Assembly: GCA_017893485.1 (NCBI GenBank)
Contig: CM030363.1
Location: 171,727,456-171,791,455, forward strand
Length of the DNA: 64,000 nucleotides
Source of the DNA: Hemerocallis citrina
Lineage: Eukaryota; Streptophyta; Magnoliopsida; Asparagales; Asphodelaceae
Reading direction: 5' to 3'
Below are positions 1 to 11,038 of this stretch, piece after piece. Every line of letters starts with the position of its first letter. Within the stretch, counting starts at the first letter, position 1. The position numbers were made by a program, and so were the translations under genes. The notes beneath the pieces were generated by a model that saw only the letters and a list, made by a program, of their open reading frames with translations, did no database searches and had not been told where the DNA came from.

Positions 1-1560
1 TGGAAGTGAACCCATTTTGTGTTAAAAAACCATGCCAAGGATTGCAATCAGGTTACTTTAACAGTATCTGAAAATGAAAAATTTTCCATTATCTGAGCTT
101 ATATGTTGCTCTACTACTTCTTCAGCACAACTAAATCTAAAACCCAATTGTTGTGCATATCCGGCCGGAGGATTTTGGCAAACGTACCTATACCATCCTC
201 AGTTCACAGTGAACCCATTTTGGTAAAAAAAACATGCCAAGATGACAATCAGATGCATGAAAATAAGCTTCACTAACAACAAAAAAAGAAAATGGGGATG
301 CTATCAGCATACTTAGATTGGAAGTTAACCCATTTTGGTATAAAAAACCATGTCAAAGATTGACAATCAGGTTACTTTAACAGTATTTTAAAATGATAAA
401 TTTTCCATTATCTGAGCTTATATGTTGCTCTACTACTTCTTCAGCCCAACTAAATCCAAAACCCAATTGTTGTGCGTATCCGGAGGATTTTGGCATACGT
501 ACCTATAGCATCCTCAGTTCACAGCGAACCCATTTTGGTCAAAAAAAACATGCCAAGATGACAATCAGATGCATGAAAATAAACTTCACTAACAGTAAAA
601 GAAAATGAGGATGCTAGCAGCATACTTAGTTTGGAAGTGAACCCATTTTGTTAAAAAATCATGCCTAAGATGGCAATCAGCTTCTCTAACAGTTTCTGAA
701 AAATGAAAAAAATTTCATTATCTGAGCTTATATGTTGCTCTACTATTTCTTTAGCCCAACTAAATCTAAAATCCAATTGTTGTGCATATCCGGCCGGAGG
801 ATTTTGGCATACGTACCTATAGCATACTCAGTTCACAGTGAACCCATTTTGGGTAAAAAAACATGCATGCCAAGAAGACAATCAGATGCATGAAATCAGC
901 TTCATTAATAGTGAAAGAAACTAGGGATGCTATGCAGCATACTTAGTATGGAAGTGAACCCATTTTGTGTTAAAAAACCATGCCAAAGATTGCAATCAGG
1001 TTACATTAACAGTATCTGAAAATGAAAATTTTTTCATTATCTGAGCTTATATGTTGCTCTACTACTTCTTTAGCCCAACTAAATCTAAAATCCAATTGTT
1101 GTGCATATCCGACCGGAGGATTTTGGCATACGTACCTATAGCATCCTCAGTTCACAGTGAACCCATTTTGGGTAAAAAAACATGCATGCCAAGAAGACAA
1201 TCAGATGCATGAAATCAGCTTCATTAACAGTGAAAGAAAATGAGGATGCTAGCAGCATACTTAGTTTGGAAGTGAACCCATTTTGTGTTAAAAAACCATG
1301 CCAAAGATTGCAATCAGGTTACTTTAACAGTATCTGAAAATGAAAATTTCCCATTATGTGAGCTTATATGTTGCTCTACTAATTCACTGTGCCCAACTAA
1401 ATCTAAAATCCAATTGTTGTGCATATCCGGCCGGATGATATTGGCATACGTACCTAGAGCATCCTCAGTTCACAGTGAACCCATTTTGGGTAAAAAAACA
1501 AACATGCCATGAAGACGATCAGATGCATGAAATCAGCTTCATTAACAGTAAAAGAAGATG
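1..1560. repeat. ~317-bp tandem repeat, about five copies
   Basis: Units begin with TGGAAGTGAACCCATTTTG-like sequence at about 1, 319, 632, 949 and 1267, so the period is 313 to 318 bp. The last copy decays near 1560. Each unit carries two related half-blocks: a GTGAACCCATTTTG...CATGCC...AATCAG segment recurs about 200 bp into the unit. The unit is therefore itself an old internal duplication. Short open frames inside it are not conserved between copies and I do not call them genes. The array probably sits inside the CACTA element that ends at 2257, but its left border is outside the window. Confidence 0.9.
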
Positions 1561-1639
1561 AAAATTTCCATTAGCTAAGCATATATTTTTCTATTAATTC
1601 TTCATCTCAACTAAACCATTCATGTTAAGGAAATCAAGA

Positions 1640-1990
1640 TGAATAAACTGAAAAAAGCTGCCGTTTTTGAAAAATCAAGAGATCATACCGAAGAGAGAGA
1701 GAGGGAGCGGGGCGACGAGGGCAGGGGGCGTAGGAGAGAGAGAGAGAGAGCGGGGCGACCGCCGATTCACCTCCAAATAGAGAGAGGGAAGAGGGAAATC
1801 GAAAAGGACGAAGGGAAGAAGGGACGATTTCGAAAGGTCGAAGGCCGTCGAAGAGGACGAAGCGGTGGAGGCAAACGCGCAGGAAGTAGAGCGAGGAAGG
1901 AGGGAAACGAAGCGCCACTTCCTTTTTTTGGGGGGGGGGGGGGGTTGGGAAAATGGCGAGCGAAAGATTAGGGTTCGCGGGTTTTATCCC
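1640..1990 (-). other. Gene-leader-like block next to CACTA end
   Basis: Read on the minus strand this block is pyrimidine-rich, begins with CGAACCCTAATC-like sequence and ends at a GTATGATC motif that resembles a 5' splice site. That is the look of a plant 5' UTR plus first exon. It lies just inside the CACTA terminus, as the leader-like block at 58990-59270 does in the CACTA element further right. I infer a captured gene start. No protein family is recognisable. A run of 15 G follows seven T at 1930-1944. Confidence 0.4.
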
Positions 1991-2257
1991 AGTTATTCAC
2001 CGGCATTTTAATTAGACACGCCGGTGAATGTGTCCGTATATTCGCCGGCGTTTATAATAAAAACGTCGGTGAATAATAAACTTCACCGGCGTTTGTAAGT
2101 AAAATGCCGGTGAATACTAACATACGCCGGCGTTTTAAATAGACCGCCGGTGTATGACCATCCCATCTGGCGCCCAATTCCTACTCGCTCCCTACCCCGG
2201 CGCTACTATTAAAACGCCGGGGAATAATCGCCTGTAAAAGCAGTATCTTTTGTAGTG
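1990..2257 (-). mobile_element. CACTA transposon terminus (right end)
   Basis: The block ends with TATCTTTTGTAGTG, the inverted form of CACTACAAAAGATA, a typical CACTA (En/Spm) terminal repeat. It shares CACTACAAAAGATA with the left end of the CACTA element at 58805. The preceding 260 bp hold many short subterminal repeats of the GCCGGCGTTT / AACGCCGG type in both directions. The matching left end is not in the window, so the element probably extends past position 1. It abuts a gypsy gag remnant. Confidence 0.8.
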
Positions 2258-2422
2258 ACCTCTGGCAAGAAGAGGAACAAGGATAAGTGGTGCCACTTTC
2301 ACAGGGACCACGGCCACGACACGGATGATTGTCGGGCTCTCAAAGAGGAGATCGAAGAACTCATACAGCGGGGACACCTGACCAAGTTCATCCAAAAAGA
2401 TGGGGCCGAGTTCCCCCTCTGA
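2258..2422 (+). pseudogene. Gypsy gag C-terminal fragment
   Basis: The frame encodes the motif KWCHFHRDHGHDTDDCRALK and then EEIEELIQRG, ending at a TGA at 2420. This C-x2-H...H...C arrangement followed by the acidic ALKEEIE helix is the conserved C-terminal block of plant Ty3/gypsy Gag proteins. The gypsy element further right has the same block at about 42640-42720 (minus strand). Only about 55 residues remain because the CACTA end cuts it off upstream. A further low-quality frame runs to about 2600. It is a dead fragment. Confidence 0.85.
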
Positions 2423-2741
2423 GGAGCGTACAAACGAACAGAGAGGCCCGCCGAGCTTCAAGACTCAGAACTTGTGGCCGTCTTCCACCTCATCCAAAGA
2501 GGACCAATTGAGGGAGAACCCAGCTCCTCCCGAGAGGTCTTCACCTTATCGTAGAAGTAGGATCTTGATTTTCAAAAAGGCCAGTGCTTGTAACCCGGCC
2601 AATAGCATGTAATAATGGCTCGCCCCATTGAAGCGGCCACTTAGTTTATCTCAATAAACCTTTACATTTTTTCATTGAAAATTATTGCTCTTGCTTCATC
2701 TCTATATCTTCGGGTCACATCTGCAACTCGTTAAATGGTGA

Positions 2742-4190
2742 GTTCAGAGTCCAGCTTCTCCTACATGGCTGCTCCCACAACTTACTAACCTCTAACAACG
2801 AGTTCGGAGTTCAACACTTGGCTCGATTCTGCTTCAAATTACTCGCTCGTAAGCGGGTAAGAAGTGGTTCGCCATTCGGAACTGCTCCCACAACTGTTGA
2901 ATCTCTCTTAAATGACGAGTTCGGAATCCGGCACTTGGCTCGACTCCGCTTCACAAGCTCGCTCTTAAGCGAGCTAGAAGTGGTTCGCCATTCGGAATTG
3001 CTCCTACAACCGTTGAAATGTACTCAAACGACGAGTTCGAAGTCCAATACTTGGCTCGATTCCGCTTCAAATTACTCGCTCATAAGCGGGTAAGAAGTGG
3101 TTTGCCATTCGGAACCGCTCCCACAACCGTTGATTCTCTCACTTAAACAACAAGTTCGGAGCTCACAACTCTCTCCGAGAGTTGCTCCTCAAACTTGTCT
3201 CCCAAATGGCTCTCTCCTAGAGCCAAGCTCTTCGCTCCGCTCACCTCCAAAGCGGACCTCTTCACAACAAGTTCGGACCTCACAACTCTCTCTTAGAGTT
3301 GCTCGTCAAACTTGTCTCCCAAATGGCTCTCTCCTAGCGCCAAGCTCTTCGCTCCGCTCACCTCCAAAGCGGACCTCTTCACAACAAGTTCGGAGCTCAC
3401 AACTCTCTCCTAGAGTTGCTCCTCAAACTTGTCTCCCAAATGACTCTCTCCTAGAGCTAACCTCTTCGCTCAGCTCACCTCCAAAGCGGACCTCTTCACA
3501 ACGAGTTCGGAGCTCATAACTCTCTCCTAGAGTTGCTCCTTAAACTTGTCTCCCAAATTGCTCTCTCCTAGAGCCAAGCTCTTCGCTCCACTCACCTCCA
3601 AAGCGGACCTCTTCACAACCAGTTCGGAGCTCACAACTCTCTCCTAGAGTTGCTCCTCATACTTGTCTCCCAAATGGCTCTCTCTTAGCGCCAAGCTCTT
3701 CGCTCCGCTCACCTCTAAAGCGGACCTCTTCACAACAAGTTCGGAGCTCACAACTCTCTCCTAGAGTTGCTCCTCAAACTTGTCTCCCAAATGGCTCTCT
3801 CCTAGCGCCAAGCTCTTCGCTCTGCTCACCTCCAAAGCGGACCTCTTCTCAACAAGTTCGGAGCTCACAGCTCTCTCCTAGAGTTGTTCCTCAAACTTGT
3901 CTCCCAAATGGCTCTCTCCTAGAGCCAACCTCTTCTCTCCGCTCACCTCCAAAGTGGACCTCTTCTCAACAAGTTCGGAGCTCACAACTGTCTCCTAGAG
4001 TTGCTCCTTAAACTTGTCTCCCAAATGGCTCTCTCCTAGAGCCAACCTCTTCGCTCCGCTCACCTCCAAAGTGGACCTCTTCACAACGAGTTCGGAGCTC
4101 ACAACTCTCTCCTAGAGTTGTTCCTCAAACTTGTCCTCCAAGAATGGACTTCCCCTAGAGCCATGCAAAGCTCTTCTCAACTTCGTGAAG
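2742..4190. repeat. 117-bp tandem array of gypsy element 1
   Basis: The marker GTTCGGA falls at 3154, 3271, 3388, 3505, 3622, 3739, 3856, 3973 and 4090: nine units of exactly 117 bp without a net indel. An older, more diverged subtype lies upstream at 2802, 2919 and 3035 (spacings 117 and 116). Because 117 is 39 codons, an open frame from 3097 to 3519 reads through several units as a 39-residue Ser/Pro/Leu-rich repeat. Later units contain stops in that frame. The older subtype is homologous to the array at 40160-41350 read on the minus strand. Confidence 0.93.
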
Positions 4191-4339
4191 ACGAAGATGT
4201 TGCGAGACTATCTTGACCTTGAGGAAGGAGGATTCTCCAATTCAACTCTGAAGAGAACTTGTAGATCTTCAAAATAGCTTCGGAACAAGGGGTCCTACAC
4301 CCCGATCCGACCTCTGTAGCATCGGGAACATCGAGAAGA

Positions 4340-4600
4340 ACTCACCCTAGACTTCGGCACACCTCGCCGAGCGCTCTTGCCACCGACCATGTTACATGAA
4401 AAAATGGACCTCGGCACCCTTCGCCGAGCGCTCTTGCCACCGACCATGTTACATGGAAAAATTGGAGCTCGGCACACCTCGCCGAGCGCTCTTGCCACCG
4501 ACCATGTTACATGGAAAAAATGGACCTCGGCACCCTTCGCCGAGCGCTCTTGCCACCGACCCTCAAGCATGGAAAAAACTCACTCCGGACTTCGGCAAAG
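4340..4600. repeat. ~58-bp tandem array
   Basis: The motif CGCCGAGCGCTCTTGCCACC recurs at 4365, 4422, 4480 and 4538, spaced 57-58 bp. Each copy is joined by an ACCGACCATGTTACATGGAA segment. Decayed copies of the same motif reappear near 4720 and at 5755-5780 (TTGCCGAGAGCTCTTGCCACC). It is non-coding spacer inside the gypsy element. The unit is about half the 117-bp unit next door. Confidence 0.88.
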
Positions 4601-6242
4601 ACTTGCCGAACCCCTTCTTTAAATGTGTCGCCACGCCGAAGTATCTCTACTCCTCGGCAGGAGACCCCGAACCCCCCTGGACTTCGGCCTCCTTCCTAAC
4701 ACATATTTGGAGGGGGTCGGCAACGTTGCCGAAGCAACTTGCCACCAGAGCTCAAATGAGAGAAATTTTTTACCTCGGAATTCGTGCTCAAATGCGATCG
4801 ACGGCTCAGATACAAGCAACCAAACAAACAACACAAAAAAAATTAAAGGGCTAAACGGGTCGGTTTGGACCCATTAAAGGACCCAAACCCTTTCTCCCTC
4901 CTCCCCTTCTTCTCCAACACATTTGGCGCCAAAAAGTTGGAGATCAAAAACCCAAAAACGAAGCTGGCTCCTTCAACTTCGAGCCCCGCCGAGCTCCTCC
5001 ACAGCGCGAGCTCCGATCGCAGCCAAGCTCCGTCGAGCTCCCACCTCGAGCGAGCTCCGCCATGGCCAACGTCCGCAACCGAGCTCTCCTCTACCTCGAC
5101 GAACTCAAGAAGCACAAGCTCTGAACCCACCTTCGCATGAGCTTGACCTCGCCATCACCAAGCTCCTCCACCGAGCTTCGTCAAGCTCCAACCCATGGCC
5201 GAGCTCGAGCCCCTCTTCGTCGAGCGACACAATTGCTAGTATTGACCTCCTCCATCTTCGTCGAAGCTCCGAACCCAAAACTCCCATGGCCGAAGCTCGA
5301 ACCCCATACAGTCGTCGCTGAGCCCTCCACTTCGCGAGCACCAACTACCGAGCTCCACCACCCACCAATGTCGAGCTCGCCATCCAACCGCCTCGCCATT
5401 ACTGCCGAGCCTCAACCTCCACTCCCGTGCCGAGCTCCCCTTCCTTCACGAGCTCTCCTCGACTTCGAGCTTCGAGCCCAATGTTGAGCCCACTCACGGC
5501 CGCCAGCAGCTCCCTCTTCGAGTTCCCTTGAGCAAGCTACACCGAGCTCCTCCACCAAGCTCATGGGCTTCGAGCTCAATTCTTACTACTCGGAGGTTGA
5601 GTCGGAGAAGGGGACGAGGGAGAGAGCATGGGAATGGAGAAGACGAAGGATCAGGAAGAAGAAAAAGAAAAGAGCAGCAGCGAGGAAGAAAAGAAAGAAA
5701 GAAAAAAAGTCAACGGTTGACTTTGCCACGTGGCGTGTACATGGACTTCGGCCACTTTTGCCGAGAGCTCTTGCCACCGAAGATGTTATGAGCAAAAAAT
5801 GACCTCCTCCCGATGCGTGCTCGCTTGATCGTGATCAACGCACACGATCGCGCCACGTCACCAGGTATTTATTTATTTATTTATTTAACCGAATTAATTA
5901 TCTAAAAAAATTCGAAAAAATATTTAAAAATTGGAAAAAATTAATTAAAAATTCTAAAAATAATTATTAATTCAGAAAATAATTTTAAAATTCTGAAAAT
6001 AGTAATTATTAAATTAGAATAATTAATTAAATTTTTCGATAATTAATTATTGAATTCGGAAATTAAATAAAAAATTCGTAAAAATTTAGAAAAATCTAAG
6101 AATAATTTTGGGCATTTTACAAGCTCAGAAAACTACCGTTACACCCCGAGCTAGATTCAAATCCCTTAAGAACACTGATAAAATCCCGTACGCCATTAGA
6201 ACAACAAAATTACTCCTCAAAGACTGTAAAACTCAGTCTCCA
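4600..6242 (+). other. Non-coding internal region of gypsy element 1
   Basis: No recognisable gene. Three compositional blocks follow one another. 4980-5560 is dominated by GAGCTC/AGCTCC words. 5610-5712 is an almost pure purine stretch. 5860-6121 is very AT-rich, with repeated AATTAATTAAAAATTC-like words. The AT-rich block ends TTTTGGGCATTTTACA at 6121, which looks like the reverse of an LTR start (TGTAAAATGCCC). A further, uncharacterised LTR may therefore be buried here. I could not find its other end or a TSD. Confidence 0.4.
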
Positions 6243-6253
6243 GGAGTGGGGGG
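6243..6253 (+). promoter_or_regulatory. Polypurine tract of gypsy element 1
   Basis: GGAGTGGGGGG lies a few bases before the TG that starts the 3' LTR. This is the usual place for the RNA primer used in plus-strand DNA synthesis of LTR retrotransposons. Confidence 0.75.
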
Positions 6254-6257
6254 CTCG

Positions 6258-6832
6258 TGATATGGCTAAAAATAGGGTTAAATCAGAATCGTTCAAATCG
6301 GGCACGAATCTTAAAGCTCAGGGGTAAAATGGTAATTTCACCTACAAACGGGTCTGAAACGGGGACTGAGTCTTTCTTCAAAGCCCAATAACCCACGAAC
6401 GGATCTGCCTTAACTGGGTGCGGGTTCCAACCCGCTAGAAACCCAGTTCAGCTGGATAGAATTAGGGTTTATGATTGTCCCTAATCAACGGCCCTAATTT
6501 GCTCTATCCTTTTACTGAGAATTAGGGATTTTCTTCCTAAACTGGTCCCAAGGTGGCTATAAATACCCCCCACCCACCATCATTATGAGGTAATCAACCT
6601 TTTCCCAATTAATGCTCTTTCATAATCTTTCTTGATTACTGACTTGAGCGTCGGAGGGTGCGTCGCCGGGATCAACCCCGGTGTCTCCCACTTTTTGCAG
6701 GTGAACGGCAGCAGCAAGAGACCCAGTCAACAAGTCGGTGAAGGTCAATAGGTCAACAGGTTTGCTTGATTGTTTTCTCCATGAATCCACAAATTCTATC
6801 TGTTTGCTCCCACACCAAAATTAGCAGCAACA
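6258..6832 (+). repeat. 3' LTR of gypsy element 1
   Basis: Starts TGATATGGC and ends ATTAGCAGCAACA (TG...CA), 575 bp. Its last 35 bases (GTTTGCTCCCACACC...AGCAGCAACA) match the end of the LTR at 44212-44852 read on the minus strand. Both LTRs also share GACTTGAGC(G/A)TCGGAG in the middle. A TATA box lies inside. The next base starts unrelated copia gag sequence. Confidence 0.88.
6558..6565 (+). promoter_or_regulatory. LTR TATA box
   Basis: TATAAATA in the context GGCTATAAATACCCCCC, followed by a C-rich leader, in the middle of the LTR. This is where the U3/R boundary and transcription start would be expected. Confidence 0.7.
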
Positions 6833-7360
6833 GAATGCAAAAGAAAATGTGATGAGGTAGTGGAAGCTTGTAATGAAGCCCTTGAACAAAATAGAATACT
6901 TGATGCTACTCTAGACACTCTTCGTTGGAACATAAAAGACGATAAAATGACTAGGAAATGACTTTGTAAAAGAGTAATTGAGCTCGAGAAAATTGTTGAA
7001 AAATATGAAGGGCCCAGTTACCTTATTACAAAGAATTCAAGATCTTATTGTGATAATTGAAGGCTTGGTTACGAAGAACCAATACACCATCAAAATCTAA
7101 GTCATCATGTCATACACATATGCATAGTCACCAACATAATCACAAATAAACACAAAACTATGCAAGTGTGTATGACCCAGAGCATAATCGTATCACATAT
7201 CACTACTGCTGTAGATTAGGGCATATTTCTTATAATTGCTCTTTAAAAAGGAATACTAATTTTGTTTGGGTAAGAAAGAATGTAAATGCAGGTTCAAAAC
7301 AAATTTGGGGACCCAAAATTATACATACTAATCTTGATGTAGGCACCTCAACGTATTAAG
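6833..7360 (+). pseudogene. Copia gag C-terminal remnant with zinc knuckle
   Basis: Broken frames encode a coiled-coil-like stretch (around 6840-7010, rich in Glu and Lys) and then, at 7198-7245, the zinc knuckle CCRLGHISYNC followed by a basic tail. The canonical knuckle is CX2CX4HX4C. Here the spacing is kept but the surrounding frame has stops. Gag packages the element RNA. This copy starts abruptly at the gypsy LTR and lacks its N-terminal half. Confidence 0.75.
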
Positions 7361-8640
7361 ACTAAAGATCGGTGGTACCTTGATAGTGGATGCTCAAACC
7401 ATATGACAGGTGATAATGAATACTTTGCATCACTATTAAGGGAAAGAGGGAAGGACATCATCTTTGGAGATAATAGCACTGGCCAAACCATTGGTAAAGG
7501 TAAAATAAATTTTTGTTCTTCATGCTTCATTGAGGATGTTCTATTGGTAAGAGGTTTGAAACACAATTTACTTAGTGTCAGTTAGTTATGCGATAAAGGT
7601 TATACTGTTACTTTTGATAAAAATGTATGCACTGTACTAGATAGCAATAATCATGTTTACTTCTCGCTAACAGATGTAATAATGTATATTTTATAAATTC
7701 TAATGAATTAGCACAAGAAAATGTGAGATGCTTTGTTGCTAGAAACGAGGATGGCTAGCTATGGCATCGGTGACTTGGACACACAGCAATGGAAAATCTC
7801 AACAAACTTGTCACCAAGAAGCTTGTAAGGGGGATTCCCAAAATTAAATTTGAGAAGATAAATCCCGTGACTCGTGTCAGTTCAGTAAGAAAACTAAAAG
7901 TTCTCACAAGTCCAAAAAAATTGTATTAACCTCTAGACCTCTTGAACTCCTGCACATGGATCTGTTTGGACCATCACGAATACGCAGTAATGGAGGTGCA
8001 CAATATGCCTTTGTAATTGTAGACGACTATAGCAGATTTACTTGGTTGGCTTTTTTGTCACAAAAAGATGACACATCATATGTTTTTCAAAAATTCTGTC
8101 TTAGAGTAGAAAATGAGAAAAGCCTCGCCATTGTAACTATTCATAGTGATCGTGGTGGGGAATTTCAAAACGAACTCTTTACCTCATTTTGTGACAAAAA
8201 TGGAATAAAACATGAGTTCGCTTGTCCTCGCACTCCACATCAAAATGGGGTTGTTGAAAGAAAAAATCGATTTCTTCAAGAAATGGCGCGAACTATGCTT
8301 AGTGAAAATGATTTACCAAAGTTGTTTTGGCCCGAAGCTGTCAACACAACGTGTTATACTATTAACCAAGTAATCATTAGGAAATATCTTCAGAAAATGC
8401 CTTTTGAAGTATATTATGGAAAATTTCCCAACTTAAGTTATTTTCATGTTGGGTGTAAAGTGTTTATTCTAAATACTCTAGATAACTCGGGTAATTTGAT
8501 CGTAAAAGTGACGAAGGCATATTTTTAGAATATTCCCTAAGTATCAAGGCATATCGGGTATTTAATAAAAGAAGATGCACAATTCAAGAATCCATTGATA
8601 TTATATTTGATGAAACTAATCCCTTTTCGAAAGAATTATT
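7360..8640 (+). pseudogene. Copia protease and integrase, interrupted
   Basis: The protease active site WYLDSGCSNHMTG is at about 7370-7410, and the rest of the fold runs to about 7590. A short GAG-pre-integrase HHCC-like zone with stops follows (7750-7920). The longest clean frame, 7956-8528, is the integrase core. VDDYSRFTWL carries the first catalytic Asp, HSDRGGEFQN the second, and NGVVERKNR the Glu, so the DDE triad is present. A TAG at 8526 ends it. Downstream to 8968 is the low-complexity linker between integrase and reverse transcriptase. At least three separate breaks make it non-functional. Confidence 0.88.
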
Positions 8641-8959
8641 GAATGTTGTTGATGATGATGCGACATGTGTTCATGTTGAAAAGAAACAGTTACATGTGGA
8701 AAAGGGACCAAATATAGAATGTCAAAACAACGTACTGCATCAAAATGAAAACACATCCATTAATCAAATTGGCAACAACTTCTTGATAGACGACATGTAT
8801 ACACAACAAATTGATGCCATGGAAGATGAACACCCTCCTCCACAAGTACAAGTTCCATCTTCCACCATCGACAAGCGTCCTACTTGGAAAATCATGTATA
8901 GCCATCCACCAAATCTTATCCGAAGTGATATGAAAAAGGGGGTAACTACTCGAACTCTC

Positions 8960-10490
8960 CATACTTGAACCCAAAAACATTAAGGAGGCCTTGCAAGACA
9001 ATATGGATCATTGCCATGCAAGAAGAACTTAATCAATTTGAAAGGAATCAAGTATGGAGACTTGTTCCTAGACCTCATAAAAAAAACTGTACTTGGACTT
9101 AAGTGGGTGTTTAGGAACAAGTTAGACGAATTAGGTACTATTATCAGAAATAAGGCCCATCTTGTTGCATAAGGTTATAACCAATAAGAAGGTGTTAATT
9201 TTGATGGAACTTTTGCACTTGTTGCACGGCTTGAAATTATTCGTATTTTACTTGCTGTTGCTTCTTACATGGATTTCACTCTTTTTCAAATGGATGTCAA
9301 AAGTGCTTTTCTAAACGGTTTTATTTCGAAAGAAGTGTATGTTGCACAACCACCTGGGTTCACTAACCCCACACACCCAAATCATGTATTTCGTCTTGAT
9401 AAAGCTTTGTATGGTTTGAAGCAAGCTCCTTGTGCTTGGTATGAACGACTAAGTTCGTTCCTAATTCACATAGGTTTCTCTAAAGGGAAAGTAGACACTA
9501 AACTATTTATAAAACATGTTTCTAACGATATTTTAATCGTTCAAATTTTTGTTGATGATATTATATTTTCTTTTACTAATGAAAATCTCTGCAATGAATT
9601 TTTTAAGCAAATGCAGGATGAATTTGAAATGAGTATCATGGGAGAACTAACCTACTTTCTTGGGCTTCAAATACAACAACGAAAGGATGACATCCTCATA
9701 AATCAATCCAAATATGCAAAAGAACTAGTCAAAAAGTTCGGTTTGAGAATGCCAATGCTTAAAAAACACCTATGGAAACTACCACTAAGCTTTCAAAGGA
9801 CGAATCTGGTTATAATGTTGGTATTTCTACATATCGTGGTATGATTGGTAGTCTGCTTTATATCACTACATCCCGTCCAGATATCATGTTTAGTGTTCGT
9901 TTATGTGCGTGTTTTCAATCGTGTCCCAAAGAATCGCATTTGATTGTCGTTAAGCGTATCATTTGATATCTTAAAGGCACACCCAATACTGAACTTTGGT
10001 ACCCGAAAAATAGAAACTTTTCTCTTGTAGGGTACTCTCATGCAGACTATGCCGGAAGCTTAACTGACAGAAAAGGCACTAGCAGCACATGTCACTTCTT
10101 AGGGAACTGCCTTGTCTCACGGGCATCCAAGAAACAGAATTATGTAACTCTCTCCACTGCCGAAGCCGAATACATTGCAGCAGGATCTTGCTGTGCGCAG
10201 GTATTATGGATGAAAAAAACTTTGAAAGACTACAAGGTATTCTTTGATCACATTCCGATTAAGTGTGATAATACTAGCACTGTTCATATGACTAAAAATT
10301 CTGATCAACACAGTCGTACAAAACACAGATATTCGGTACCACTTTATTAAAGATCATTTTCAAAAGGGGGATATTATTCTTGAGTATGTCTCCACTGATT
10401 CTCAACTTGCTTATATTTTTACTAAACCTTTAGATGAAAAATGATTTCATTTTTTAAATGGTGATTTAAACGTTATTGATATTTCTACTT
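8960..10490 (+). pseudogene. Copia reverse transcriptase and RNase H, interrupted
   Basis: The RT_copia start is decayed (around 9000-9260, with stops in the VARLEIIR region). The frame 9269-9844 carries QMDVKSAFLNG, then KALYGLKQAPCAWYERL, and the catalytic box IFVDDIIFS. The two catalytic Asp are intact. A frameshift near 9770 moves the sequence into the frame that carries RGMIGSLLYITTSRPDIMFS. RNase H motifs follow (DYAGSLTDRKGTS, CLVSRASKKQN, LSTAEAEYIAAGSCC) with another shift near 10320. The block reads as one former polyprotein broken by small mutations. Confidence 0.88.
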
Positions 10491-11038
10491 AAATTTGTGT
10501 CTTTCGGTTGACTGGACAGTCGACTGTTCACCTGTAAAGGTGTGTAGTCAAATGGGCGGTCGACCGGTTCGCTCTCGGGTTTTTGTTTAGTCGCCAAACT
10601 TTTCTTTAGTAGACTTGCGGTCGACTGATTTGCTCTCGGGGTTTTTTTTTATTTTGTCGACAACTGGGCTTTCAGTTGGTATTGCGGTCGACCGTGCGGT
10701 TGATCGGTTTGCTCACTGTTTGCTTGACTGGATTTTAAAATTATTCACATCATTTATCATTTCTAGTCCCCTCTTGGTGTGTTTCAAAAAGGGGGAGAAT
10801 CAATCTTTTGAACGTTTTAAGTAAAACTTAACTGAAACTGAAAATAAAACTTAACTGAAACTTACTTAAAATTGAATGTTCTAAGCTTGATTTAAAAACT
10901 TAAAAACTTTCTCTTGCTTTCCCTATACTTATGAAAAAAAATTCTTAATGCACAATGATAAGGGGAGTATTGGATTAAGGGGGAGTATTTATTTTAAACA
11001 TTCAACGGTATGTTTTGTTCACACCAAAATGGGGAGCT
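10491..11038 (+). other. Sirevirus 3' spacer with GTCGAC motifs and polypurine runs
   Basis: Non-coding region between the pol end and the 3' LTR. It holds a perfect CAGTCGACTG at 10517-10526 and further GTCGAC cores near 10558, 10620 and 10686. Polypurine runs occur near 10787 (AAAAAGGGGGAG), 10960-10990 (GGGGAGTATTGG and GGGGGAGTATT) and directly before the LTR (AAAATGGGGAG). Multiple polypurine tracts are typical of Sireviruses. Confidence 0.7.

Larger units (their letters stand above)
2258..6832 (+). mobile_element. Non-autonomous Ty3/gypsy element 1 (TR-GAG-like), 5' truncated
   Basis: Order on the plus strand: gag end (2258-2422), tandem arrays (2742-4190 and 4340-4600), compositionally odd non-coding DNA, polypurine tract (6243-6253) and 3' LTR (6258-6832). 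No reverse transcriptase, RNase H or integrase is visible, so it must have moved with help from another element. The minus-strand element at 37820-44852 has the same plan, a matching LTR end and a homologous array, so the two are one family. The 5' half was lost at the CACTA junction. The 3' LTR runs directly into copia gag sequence at 6833, so this element probably inserted there. Confidence 0.75.

Noticed and set aside
3097..3519. 140-residue open frame with 39-residue repeats as a real gene
   Set aside because: It has no known domain, no promoter or splice context, starts inside the array, and stops arise in later units. I report it as a property of the repeat.
4865..5487. Overlapping open frames rich in Ser/Ala/Arg as a host gene
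   Set aside because: All six frames are open to similar extents because of the GAGCTC-rich composition, with no motif and no codon-position signal visible by eye.
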